DNA of 35,599 bases. Source: a virus. Of the stretch, positions 20,061 through 28,228 are shown one piece after another. The stretch covers positions 1 through 35,599 of IMG/VR virus record IMGVR_UViG_3300046791_000339. One strand, 5' to 3'. Each line of letters starts with the position of its first letter. The stretch's first letter is position 1. Below the pieces are notes generated by a model, which was not told the DNA's origin, made no database searches, and worked only from the letters and a program-made list of their open reading frames with translations. Both the position numbers and the translations under genes were made by a program.

Positions 20061-20524
20061 CGCCGCCCGCGCTGCGCGCCAATCCGGAACTCGTCGCCAC
20101 CGCATGGCTGAAGACGATCGTCGGCGACATCGTCGCAACCACACTTCCGAAGCCCGGCCCCGATGGGAAACCCACCTGGGCAGACACGGGGTTCATCACC
20201 CTCGTCACCCTCGGCGGCAGCCCCAACATGTACGTGCCGCTGCGGGACCCGGCTGTGGGCCTCAGCTTCTGGGCGGTCAATCCCGACTCGCAGAAGCCGC
20301 CGTGGGGGAAGGCCGCGAACCTGGCCGAGACGATCGTTACCGCCTGCCAGGACCACCCGAACATCCCGAAGCAGGCACTCGCCCTGCCCGGCGGCTACCC
20401 GGACGTGCAGGTGAAGTCGGCCTACGTGACGGGGGAACCGCGCCGGATCCCCGACGACCCATCGTCGTACGCCCGCTACGACATCCCCGGCCTGGTTATC
20501 GCGTGGACGGAGGTGGCGTCGTGA
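20057..20524 (+). CDS. Tail terminator-like protein (155 aa)
   Basis: ATG overlaps the previous stop (ATGA). Alpha/beta protein with a helical N-terminus (ELVATAWLKTIVGDIVATTL), strands (FITLVTLGGSPNMYVPL) and LAETIVTACQDHP. Place and length match the ring protein that stops tail-tube growth and joins the tail to the neck. Assigned by order, not motif. Confidence 0.72.
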   Translation: MTPPALRANPELVATAWLKTIVGDIVATTLPKPGPDGKPTWADTGFITLVTLGGSPNMYVPLRDPAVGLSFWAVNPDSQKPPWGKAANLAETIVTACQDHPNIPKQALALPGGYPDVQVKSAYVTGEPRRIPDDPSSYARYDIPGLVIAWTEVAS

Positions 20525-20754
20525 TGTGGGCGATTCAGGAGGCTCGGCTGCATGGGCAGTTGCTGTCGTACGGCGGCAAGACCCTCGTGCACGGCGACAA
20601 GGGCGAGCTGGAGTTCCTCCTCGTCGGCCTTACCGGAGACATTCGGTTCGTGCCGTGTCCGCCGAGCCTGCGCCCCGAGGACTGCCTCGAACTCCGCTTC
20701 CACCCGAACTACGCCCACCACCAGTTCCCGCTCCAGAGAGAGGCCTACCGCTGA
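20524..20754 (+). CDS. Small tail-region protein (76 aa)
   Basis: ATG at 20524 overlaps the previous stop; GTG at 20521 is also possible. A beta-rich soluble protein (HGQLLSYGGKTLVHGDKGEL, GLTGDIRFVPCPPSL). I do not know the family. Coupled to the next gene by TGATG. Confidence 0.6.
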   Translation: MWAIQEARLHGQLLSYGGKTLVHGDKGELEFLLVGLTGDIRFVPCPPSLRPEDCLELRFHPNYAHHQFPLQREAYR

Positions 20755-20921
20755 TGCCGACCATCCGCACCACCATGCGCCCCGACCAGCCCATCGAGGT
20801 CGACGACACCGAGTACGCCCAACTGAAGGCGGACGGACTCCTCGTCGACGAACCCGCACCCGAACTTCCGGCAGCCCCGGCGCCGGAGAAGAAGAACCTC
20901 TCGACGGCGAAGTCCAGCTAG
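20754..20921 (+). CDS. Small hypothetical protein (55 aa)
   Basis: ATG overlaps the previous stop. Short beta-strand N-terminus (MPTIRTTMRPDQPIEV), DTEYAQLKADGLLVDE, then a Pro/Ala-rich tail ending in KKNLSTAKSS. Proteins of this kind, which look like a truncated L-G-V-like strand-helix unit, are frequent before tail-tube genes in actinophages. Function unknown. Confidence 0.55.
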   Translation: MPTIRTTMRPDQPIEVDDTEYAQLKADGLLVDEPAPELPAAPAPEKKNLSTAKSS

Positions 20922-20975
20922 CCCGCCAACCAACCTGCGGCCTGAACTGGCCGCCGTCAGAAGGATGTGAGTCCC

Positions 20976-21542
20976 ATCGGGGTCAACACCGGAAATCTCA
21001 TTCAGGGCCCGGCAACGCTCTACACGGGCGCGTTCGGCGCGGCCGAGCCCGCCGACACCAACGTGGCCATCAACGCCACCCCAGCCGCCTCGGCGTGGAC
21101 CGACCTCGGCGGCACGCAGGACGGCGTCAAGTTCGGCGGAGACCAGACGTACGGCGAGCTGGAAGTCGACCAGATCACCATGCGCGTCGGGTCGCGTCTG
21201 ACGAAGCAGGACTTCACCGTGGAGACCAGCTTGGCCGAGGCAACGTTGGAGAACCTGTCGCTCACCCTCAACGGTGGTACGAGCGCTTCGGGGTCGGGCT
21301 ACAAGACGTTCGAGCCGAACGTGACCAGCTCGGCCACGCAGCCGAACTACTTCGCGATCATCCTCGACGGGTACGCGCCGCAGCAGTTCCGGCGTCGGAT
21401 CATCGGCCGGAAGATGCTCAACGTCGACTCGGTCGAGCTGGCGTACACGAAGGACAAGCAGACCCTCATCCCGGCCAAGTTCGCAGCCCACTACGTGAGC
21501 CAGTCAGTCGGCCCGATCCACATCGCCGACGCCACGAGCTGA
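20976..21542 (+). CDS. Major tail tube protein (188 aa from ATC start)
   Basis: Forms the tail tube. The sequence opens GVNTGNLIQGPATLYTGAFG, typical of actinophage tail-tube proteins, and continues with beta-rich segments (GVKFGGDQTYGELEVDQ, SLTLNGG) and VDSVELAYTKDKQTLIP. GTG at 20967 is only 1 base from AAGGA (20961-20965), too close to use it; ATC at 20976 is 10 bases away and gives M-GVNTGNL. I prefer ATC; the difference is three residues. It stands just before the chaperone genes, as expected. Confidence 0.87.
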   Translation: MGVNTGNLIQGPATLYTGAFGAAEPADTNVAINATPAASAWTDLGGTQDGVKFGGDQTYGELEVDQITMRVGSRLTKQDFTVETSLAEATLENLSLTLNGGTSASGSGYKTFEPNVTSSATQPNYFAIILDGYAPQQFRRRIIGRKMLNVDSVELAYTKDKQTLIPAKFAAHYVSQSVGPIHIADATS

Positions 21543-21580
21543 CCGACACCACTCCCTGCCCATTCCGAGGAGCACCACCG

Positions 21581-21982
21581 ATGGCATCCACCACCACCCG
21601 TCAGACGGCTGCGGCCCGCAGGAAGGCCGCAGCCAAGCCCCCCGTTGACGACGGCCTCGACTTCGAACCGATCCGGATCGCAGCCGACGACGAGGCCGAA
21701 GAGGAGCGCGTCACGCTCTTCTACATCGGCGACGAGCCCTACACGATCCCGAAGACCATCCCCAAGGGCGTCGCGCTTCAGTACCTGCGGCAGGCCAGCA
21801 CGATGGGCCACGAACTGGCCACCGCGCCCCTGCTGATCCGTGTCCTCGGCGAGGACGCGTACATGGCGCTGGAGGAGTCGAAGGCGCTGACCGGCCCGCA
21901 GCTCGAACAGATCGTCGACATCATCGTCAAGCAGGCCCTCGGCGAGCAGGAGAACGAGAAGGGAAAAGCCGGGCGTGGCTGA
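21581..21982 (+). CDS. Tail assembly chaperone, short form (133 aa)
   Basis: ATG with GAGGAG 7 bases upstream. Acidic N-terminal part (DDGLDFEPIRIAADDEAEEE) and a folded helical part (YTIPKTIPKGVALQYLRQAS, GPQLEQIVDIIVKQALGEQ). Homologue by position of lambda gpG: it binds the tape measure before tail-tube polymerisation. Near its 3' end the slippery heptamer G GGA AAA (21961-21967) allows a -1 shift into the next frame, giving the long form. Confidence 0.85.
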   Translation: MASTTTRQTAAARRKAAAKPPVDDGLDFEPIRIAADDEAEEERVTLFYIGDEPYTIPKTIPKGVALQYLRQASTMGHELATAPLLIRVLGEDAYMALEESKALTGPQLEQIVDIIVKQALGEQENEKGKAGRG

Positions 21983-22359
21983 CCCGGCTGCGTGACTGGA
22001 TCTACGAACAGGGCTGGCTGAACAGCATCGCTGACCGGCTCGCTCAGGTCATGTGGGTCCTTGACCACGAGAACGACATCGACGCCGACTTCCTCGCCAT
22101 CTACGGGCTTGATCTCTATGAGCAGGAGATCACCGGCCCCCGCTACTTCGCCCTCGCCCACCGGCTGACCGCCTACCAAGGCGTCATGGCCGCCCGTGTC
22201 GAGGAAGAGCGAGACGACCGCCCCACCAGCAGTACCCCAACCCGCACGCAGGACACCGCCCCGCCACAACGGCAGGGCAACGGCGAGGCCGTAGAGGTCT
22301 CACTGACGCAGTTCCGGGCCATGTACCCGGGCTGGGTCAGCGTGGCGCAGGGAGGGTAG
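21581..22359 (+). CDS. Tail assembly chaperone, -1 frameshift long form (259 aa)
   Basis: Read as 21581-21967 joined to 21967-22359. After slipping on GGGAAAA the ribosome reads SRAWLTRLRDWIYEQGWLNS and continues through DHENDIDADFLAIYG to the stop at 22357. The downstream frame has no good start of its own: the first ATG (22051) cuts into the conserved-looking DWIYEQGW region and lacks a ribosome site. This is the G/GT arrangement of most long-tailed phages; the GT tail recruits tail-tube subunits. Confidence 0.82.
21961..21988 (+). promoter_or_regulatory. Programmed -1 frameshift site
   Basis: The heptamer G GGA AAA (21961-21967) is in the correct phase for X XXY YYZ slippage. GCCGGG (21968-21973) and CCCGGC (21983-21988) can form a 6-bp hairpin starting right after it, with the zero-frame stop TGA (21980) in the loop. 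The zero-base spacer is shorter than typical, so part of the stem may be open in the paused ribosome. Confidence 0.8.
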
Positions 22360-22362
22360 GAC

Positions 22363-25300
22363 GTGGCCGGTTCGTTTCGCATCGCCGAGGGATACGTCGA
22401 GGTCACAGCCGACGAGTCCGGCTATGACGCCGCGATCGCCCGCCTGAAGGCGAAGAAGACCAACGTCAAGGTCGGCGTAGACCTCGACGACAAAGACGCC
22501 CTCGCCAAGCTCGACAATCTCGTCAAAAAGCGCACCGTCAAGATCACCGCCGACATGGACACGCGGACGGCCGCCGACGACCTGGCGGCACTCACCCGCC
22601 GCCGCACCGTCGCAGTCGGCGCCGACCTCGACGAAGCGTCCGCCCTCACCCAACTCGGCCAGCTCTCCGGCGACCGCACCGTCCGCCTCTTCGTCCACGT
22701 CGACGACGCCGAAGCCATCGCCCGCCTCGACGCACTGACCCGTGACCGCATGGTCACCGTCCTCGCCGACGCCGACACCCGCACCGCGGCAGACGACCTC
22801 GCCCTCCTCACGCGCCGCCGCACCGTACGCATCGATGCCGACGCGGACACGGCGGCCGCGGCCGCGCGTCTCGACATCCTCACCCGCGACCGCACCGTCA
22901 CCGTCCGGGCAAGCATGCTAGGTGGCCTCGGAGGTCTCGGCGGCGCCGGCAACTCCGCAAATGGTGTAGGTCTCCTGTCGTCGAAGCTGGTGATGCTCGC
23001 CTCCGCCGCGATCGGCGCGCTGCCCACGATCGCGTCCCTCGGCCAGTCCCTCATCAGCATGGGCCCGGCGGCCGCGCTCGCCGCGCCCGCGGTGTTGTCG
23101 CTGGCTTCGGCGTTCACCGCGGTCAAGCTCGGCACGAGCGGGATCGGGGACGCGTTCAAAGCGGCCTTCGCGCCGGCCACGAAGTCCGCCAGCGCCGCGG
23201 CGACCGCTACGCATCAGGTGGAGTCGGCGCAACGCTCGTTGGCGAAGGCCACGCAGGCGGTGAAGGACGCGGAGGTGAACGCGGCGGCCGCCCGCGTGAA
23301 GGCCGCCCGCGATATTCGGGACGCGCAGCAGAACCTGAAGAGCACCGTGTCCGACGTCGCCGACTCCAACCGGCGCGCCGCCGAGTCCGTCGCCAGTGCA
23401 GAGCGGGACCTCGCGAACGCACAGAAGGCCGCCCGCCAGGCCCAGCTCGATCTCACGCAGGCCCGCAAGGACGCGGCGCAGGAACTCCAGGACCTGAACA
23501 ACCGGCTCGAAGACGCCCAGCTCGACCAGCGGCAGAAGGTCCTCGACCTCCAGGACGCGGAGCAGGAGCTGGCGGCGGTCAAGGCGAAGGGTGGCGCGGC
23601 CAGCGCGGAGGACTTGGCCAAGGCCCAGCTCGCCTACGACAAGGCCGTGCAAGCGCTGGAGGAGCAGCAGACCGAGACGCAGCGGTTGCAGGACCAGACG
23701 GCCGACGCGAACAAGGCAGGCGTCGAAGGCAGTGCGACGGTCACGAAGGCCAAGCAAAACATCTCCGACGCCAACCAGGACGTCACCGACAAGACGCAGG
23801 CGTTGAAGGATGCGGAGATTGAGTCCGCGCGCACGCAGGTCGACGGCGCACAGAAGATCGCGAAGGCCGAACGGGACGTCGCCGACGCGCGCGCGGCAGC
23901 GGCGAAGGCTGCGGTCGATGGGGCGCGGCAGATTGCGGACGCGCAGGAGAATGCGCGCGAGGCTGCTGAGGCGCTCGCGGATGCGCAGACCAAGGGCGCC
24001 ACCGCGGTAAACGCGACGGCTGTCGCGATGGCGAAGCTTGCGCCGAACGCGCAGGCGTTCGTGAACGCGGTCCTCGCTCAGCGGGACGCCTGGCGCAGCC
24101 TCAAGTTGGATGTGCAGAACACGTTGTTCGCCGGGCTCGGGCAGAAGTTCACGCAGCTGTCGACTGCGGTCCTGCCGTCCCTCCACACCGGCCTGACGGG
24201 CACTGCCGGAGTCCTCAACTCGATGGCGAAGAACGCCGCCGACGCCGTCATCAACCTCGCCAAGACCGGCACGTTGAAAAAGATGTTCACCGGGTTGAAC
24301 GACGGGCTGAAGCCCCTGTCGAAGGTTCCGGGCCAGTTCGTCAAGGGCCTCGTGCAGATCTCCGTGGCCGCGTCCCCGGCGTTCAAGAGAGTCACCACCG
24401 CGGCCGGCGGGTTTTTCGACGGCATCTCGAAGAAGATCGATACGGCCGTGAAGAACGGGCACATGGAGAAGGCCATCGATCAGGCCCTCGACATCGCCAA
24501 GCAGTTCGGCCACCTGATCGGGGACATTTTCGGGACGCTCGGCAACGTCATGAAGGCCGCGTCGGCGGGCGGCGGGGATGCCCTCGGCGCGATCGGTGAA
24601 GCCTTCAAGGAGCTGCGCAGGATCACTGCGCTGCCGGAAGTCCAGAAGGCTTTGACGTCGATCTTCCAGGCCATCAACGCGATCGCCAAGCTCTTCGCCG
24701 GAACGCTCGGCGCGGTGATCGAGGCAATCCTGCCTTTGCTGGCCGCGCTCGCCCCTGTGGTTACGGAGCTGGCCACCAAGTTCGGGCCGATCCTCGCCGA
24801 CCTGTTCCAGACGCTGGGCAAGGCGCTGGGCCCCATCATCGACGCACTCCTGCCGATCATCTCGGACATCGGCACCATCATCATCGGCCTGGTCCAGGCT
24901 GTGCTGCCGCTGCTGAAGCCGCTCGGTGATTTCGTTGGTGCAATCGTGGCGGCGCTCGGCCCTGTGATCGGCGCCATCGGTTCGGCGTTGGTGCCGGTCA
25001 TCGCGGCACTGGCGCAGGGGCTGGCGCCAGTGGTTACCGCACTGGTCCCGGTCGTACAGATGTTCGGGCAGATGCTCGGCCAGCTGGCGCCCTTGTTCCC
25101 GGCGCTGTTCCAGGCGCTCCTGCCGCTGATCCCGCCCCTGACTCAGCTCGCGGTGGCCATCGTGGGCCTGGTGTTTCAGGCGTTGATGCCGTTGATGCCG
25201 GTGATCGTCAAGGTGGCGCAGATGCTGACTACGGTGTTGGCGGGCGCGATCACGACGCTGGTGCCGGGGATCACGATGGTGATCGACTGGCTGACAAAGT

Positions 25301-27015
25301 TCACGACGGCTGTGACGAACGTCGTGAAGTGGATTGTCGGCTCGTTCCAGGGCATGTACGACACGCTGGTCGGGCACAGCATCATCCCGGACCTGGTCAA
25401 TGCGATCATCTCGTGGTTCACGTCGTTGTGGACGAAGACGAAGGAAATTTTCGGCGCGCTGAAGAAATGGGTCATCGACACCTGGAACAGCCTGTGGAAT
25501 TCGGCACGCAGCAAGTGGGACAGTTTTTGGAGCGGTCTCTCCGGCGCGCTCGGTAACGCGAAAACGTCGGTCCTGAACTGGGTGTCTGGGCTGAAAACAT
25601 CGCTTACGAACACGTGGTCGTCGATGTGGACGAGCGTGCGGAACACGTTGACATCTACGTTCACGACGATCAATACGAAGATCTCCGGGTTCGCGTCCGG
25701 AATGAAGACCGCATTCACCAACCTGCGAAACAGCCTGGGCACAATCTGGGACGGCGTGAGAGCCAAGATCTCCGCACCAGTCAAGTTCGTGGTGGGAACG
25801 GTCTACAACAACGGCATCCGCAAAATGTGGAACTCCATCGCAGGCAAGGTCAACTCGAAAATCACCCTGCCCGCCATCGGCCTCGGCTTCAACCGAGGCG
25901 GCGTCGTCCCCGGCACCGGCAACAGCGACACCGTCCCCGCCATGCTCACGCCCGGCGAGCGCATCCTGTCCAAGCAGCAGGTCACCAAGCTCGGTGGGCA
26001 TCGCGGCGTCGACGCCATGCTCGGCCAGGACCGGCCCACCAAGACCGGCGGCAACCCCAGCAGGCAGCAAGAGCGCACCCGCTACCAGGGCGGCACCCAG
26101 CACTTCGCAGGCGGCGGCATCGTCGGCAACGTCACCTCCGCTATCGGAGGCGCCATCAGCGGCGCTGCCAGCTGGGCGAAGGACATCGTCATCGGCGGCC
26201 TGAAGAGCGCCGCACAGAAGGCCCTCAGCTCGCTGGTGCGGCCGCTCATCAACCGCATCCCGGGCGGCAACAACATCGGCGGCCTGATGAAAGACACGTC
26301 GAACAAGGCCGTCGACAGCATGCTCAGCTGGTTCACCAACGAGGACAAGAAAGCCGTCGGCGGCCCGGCCGTACAGAAAGCTTTGTCGTGGGTTAAAACG
26401 CAGAATGGATTGCCTTATCAATGGGCTGGAAATGGGAACCCTTCCTGGGACTGCTCGGGTCTGATGTCCGCAATTGAATCGGTAATTCGCGGAGAGAAGC
26501 CGCACCGCCGCTGGGCTACCGGTTCCTTTGTCGGAAATAACGGCCCGGCCGGATGGGTCCGGAATTTGAATTCCCCGTTCATGATCGGCATCACGAACGC
26601 CGGGGTTGGCCACACCGCGGGCACACTCGCCGGACTGAACGTTGAGTCGTCCGGCGGCGCTGGCGTCCACATGGGCAAGAGCGCCCGCGGCTACAACAAC
26701 TCGCTGTTCACCAGCCGCTGGGGATTCGCCCCGGCCGCGAAGTACGACAGCGGCGGCCTGCTCCAGCCCGGCGCGACCATGGCCGTCAACGCCACCCGCA
26801 AGCCGGAGCGGATCCTCGACCCGCAGCAGTCGGCCCTGTTCGAGCAGCTCGTCAACGGCGGCAGCCACGGCGGGGCGTCCAGCGTGACGATCGAGAACAT
26901 CACCATCTCCGGAACCTTCGACTTCGCCACCCCCGCCGCACGCCGTGAGGCGGCGAACGCCCTGGTGACCGAGATGAAGGAAGCCATCCGCAAGTCCGAC
27001 AGGAGCCGCATCTGA
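22363..27015 (+). CDS. Tape measure protein with NlpC/P60-like domain (1550 aa)
   Basis: GTG with GGAGGG upstream. It sets tail length and is ejected ahead of the DNA. Residues 32-175 are six tandem 24-residue units. A hydrophobic part follows (200-260), then a long coiled coil (about 275-560) and hydrophobic, Leu/Ile/Pro/Val-rich repeats (about 780-960). Residues 1180-1212 hold the frequent motif GGVVPGTGNSDTVPAMLTPG with ERILS. Residues about 1340-1455 look like an NlpC/P60 peptidase: DC1364SG and GH1417TAG, able to cut peptidoglycan. Residues 1462-1497 are SGGLLQPG...PERILDPQQ. At roughly 1.5 angstrom per residue the tail would be about 230 nm. The peptidase segment 26384-26580 is clearly richer in A/T. 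Confidence 0.92.
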   Translation: MAGSFRIAEGYVEVTADESGYDAAIARLKAKKTNVKVGVDLDDKDALAKLDNLVKKRTVKITADMDTRTAADDLAALTRRRTVAVGADLDEASALTQLGQLSGDRTVRLFVHVDDAEAIARLDALTRDRMVTVLADADTRTAADDLALLTRRRTVRIDADADTAAAAARLDILTRDRTVTVRASMLGGLGGLGGAGNSANGVGLLSSKLVMLASAAIGALPTIASLGQSLISMGPAAALAAPAVLSLASAFTAVKLGTSGIGDAFKAAFAPATKSASAAATATHQVESAQRSLAKATQAVKDAEVNAAAARVKAARDIRDAQQNLKSTVSDVADSNRRAAESVASAERDLANAQKAARQAQLDLTQARKDAAQELQDLNNRLEDAQLDQRQKVLDLQDAEQELAAVKAKGGAASAEDLAKAQLAYDKAVQALEEQQTETQRLQDQTADANKAGVEGSATVTKAKQNISDANQDVTDKTQALKDAEIESARTQVDGAQKIAKAERDVADARAAAAKAAVDGARQIADAQENAREAAEALADAQTKGATAVNATAVAMAKLAPNAQAFVNAVLAQRDAWRSLKLDVQNTLFAGLGQKFTQLSTAVLPSLHTGLTGTAGVLNSMAKNAADAVINLAKTGTLKKMFTGLNDGLKPLSKVPGQFVKGLVQISVAASPAFKRVTTAAGGFFDGISKKIDTAVKNGHMEKAIDQALDIAKQFGHLIGDIFGTLGNVMKAASAGGGDALGAIGEAFKELRRITALPEVQKALTSIFQAINAIAKLFAGTLGAVIEAILPLLAALAPVVTELATKFGPILADLFQTLGKALGPIIDALLPIISDIGTIIIGLVQAVLPLLKPLGDFVGAIVAALGPVIGAIGSALVPVIAALAQGLAPVVTALVPVVQMFGQMLGQLAPLFPALFQALLPLIPPLTQLAVAIVGLVFQALMPLMPVIVKVAQMLTTVLAGAITTLVPGITMVIDWLTKFTTAVTNVVKWIVGSFQGMYDTLVGHSIIPDLVNAIISWFTSLWTKTKEIFGALKKWVIDTWNSLWNSARSKWDSFWSGLSGALGNAKTSVLNWVSGLKTSLTNTWSSMWTSVRNTLTSTFTTINTKISGFASGMKTAFTNLRNSLGTIWDGVRAKISAPVKFVVGTVYNNGIRKMWNSIAGKVNSKITLPAIGLGFNRGGVVPGTGNSDTVPAMLTPGERILSKQQVTKLGGHRGVDAMLGQDRPTKTGGNPSRQQERTRYQGGTQHFAGGGIVGNVTSAIGGAISGAASWAKDIVIGGLKSAAQKALSSLVRPLINRIPGGNNIGGLMKDTSNKAVDSMLSWFTNEDKKAVGGPAVQKALSWVKTQNGLPYQWAGNGNPSWDCSGLMSAIESVIRGEKPHRRWATGSFVGNNGPAGWVRNLNSPFMIGITNAGVGHTAGTLAGLNVESSGGAGVHMGKSARGYNNSLFTSRWGFAPAAKYDSGGLLQPGATMAVNATRKPERILDPQQSALFEQLVNGGSHGGASSVTIENITISGTFDFATPAARREAANALVTEMKEAIRKSDRSRI
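22456..22887 (+). repeat. Six tandem 24-codon repeats in the tape measure gene
   Basis: Units of exactly 24 residues follow the pattern (D/R)-R-T-V-x-(V/I)-x-(A/V)-D-x-D-x3-A-x3-L-x2-L-(T/S)-R, from residue 32 to 175, with a seventh start (DRTVTV) at 176. Units 2 and 5 share TRTAADDLA, suggesting duplication of units. Confidence 0.75.
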
Positions 27016-28223
27016 TGGCCGCATACGGATGGGGCGACGTCCAGCTCGGCAGGATCCCGCTCCGGGAGACCTTCGATGTGGCGGAGGCGGGCGGAGACGC
27101 CCGGACGCTGGACCTGGACGGGCAGGAGTCGTATCCGCCGCTCACCCGCGCCCAGGTCATCGCCCGCCACGACGGCATCAACAGCCTGACCACAGGCCAG
27201 GTCATCCCGCTCACGTTCACAGACAAGCCCGAACGCAACGGCTATTACACGATCAAGAGTTCGTCGTCGACGTACACCGAGCACCCGAACGAGGTCGTCA
27301 CCGCCGACTGGAAGGTCAGCCTGGAACGCGTTGGCTCCGATACCGAGACCGACCTCCAGTCGCGGCTCACCGGTGCAGTCAGGCTCAACGACTTCTCCCT
27401 CACGGGTGAGCGCTGGCACGCCCCACCCATCGGCCACTACGGCTACTACACAGGCTCGACGAACGCGACGACGATGACGCGGACGGGCGCCGACGGTGCG
27501 ATCACCGTCTACCGCGGCGTGCCCTCAGGGGTGTCCCCACGGTGGGGGTGCGCGCCGACCGCCTATCTCGCCGGCCGTGTCCGGCTCACTGGTGCCGCGT
27601 CGCAGGAGGTGTACGGCGTCGATGTCCCCGTGGCTGCGTCGGGGTGGTCGTTGACGAATGGGCTGGTGAACGTCACCCAGTCCACATCCGGCAGCTTCGA
27701 CGTGCAGGCGTACACGGGTGGCGCCTACCACTCGAAGTTGTGGAACGTCAGCGTGGCCGGGTCCGGGTCGTCGATTGTCGGTTGGGATCAGGCGACCCTG
27801 CTCCGCAACGATCCCGAGATGGCGATCCTGCGCCTCACTGAGTCCCTCAACCCGGGCCGCGCGACCCTCGACCTCACACTCCGGCGTGGCTCGCGCCTCA
27901 TCGAGGGCTACCTCCAGGTCGGCACAGCGGCGACGCTCGCCGCCTATCGCTCCACCCTGGAGACCAACACGTCGGTGGCGGCCTCCGGGTATGTGACCGC
28001 GACCGGCAACGATGCGGACGGCAACAGGTTCGTCTGCGGGTCGGCACGCACGTTCACCGCGCACCCCAACGGTGGCGTCATCAAGGCCGCGGCGGTCGGC
28101 ATGGACTTCTGGATCGGCGTCGCAGCCGGAGGCGGATCAGCAGTGTCCGGGGACGCGGCCACGGATCTACGGGCGCAGTACATCGCGAGCATGCCCGAAG
28201 CGATCTACGGCGTGCGGAGGTAG
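27015..28223 (+). CDS. Distal tail protein, Dit-like (402 aa)
   Basis: ATG overlaps the tape measure stop (TGATG). The N-terminal 110 residues are beta-rich, with GYYTIKSSSSTYTEHPNE then VVTADWKVSLERVG, as in actinophage Dit-type proteins that cap the tail tube and form the hub. The remaining part is beta-sandwich-like (WHAPPIGHYGYYTGSTNA, GVDVPVAASGWSLTNGL) and may bind carbohydrate. Assigned from gene order and composition. Confidence 0.75.
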   Translation: MAAYGWGDVQLGRIPLRETFDVAEAGGDARTLDLDGQESYPPLTRAQVIARHDGINSLTTGQVIPLTFTDKPERNGYYTIKSSSSTYTEHPNEVVTADWKVSLERVGSDTETDLQSRLTGAVRLNDFSLTGERWHAPPIGHYGYYTGSTNATTMTRTGADGAITVYRGVPSGVSPRWGCAPTAYLAGRVRLTGAASQEVYGVDVPVAASGWSLTNGLVNVTQSTSGSFDVQAYTGGAYHSKLWNVSVAGSGSSIVGWDQATLLRNDPEMAILRLTESLNPGRATLDLTLRRGSRLIEGYLQVGTAATLAAYRSTLETNTSVAASGYVTATGNDADGNRFVCGSARTFTAHPNGGVIKAAAVGMDFWIGVAAGGGSAVSGDAATDLRAQYIASMPEAIYGVRR

Positions 28224-28228
28224 ATGCG

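Noticed and set aside
22051-22359. Independent gene starting at ATG 22051
   Set aside because: No ribosome site, and the coding signal continues upstream in the same frame to the GGGAAAA slip site. Better explained as the frameshifted half of the chaperone.
22918-27024. 1368-aa open frame antisense to the tape measure
   Set aside because: It mirrors the GC-ending codons of the real gene, has Arg/His/Gln-rich composition without domains, and has no ribosome site. The + strand gene has clear domains.
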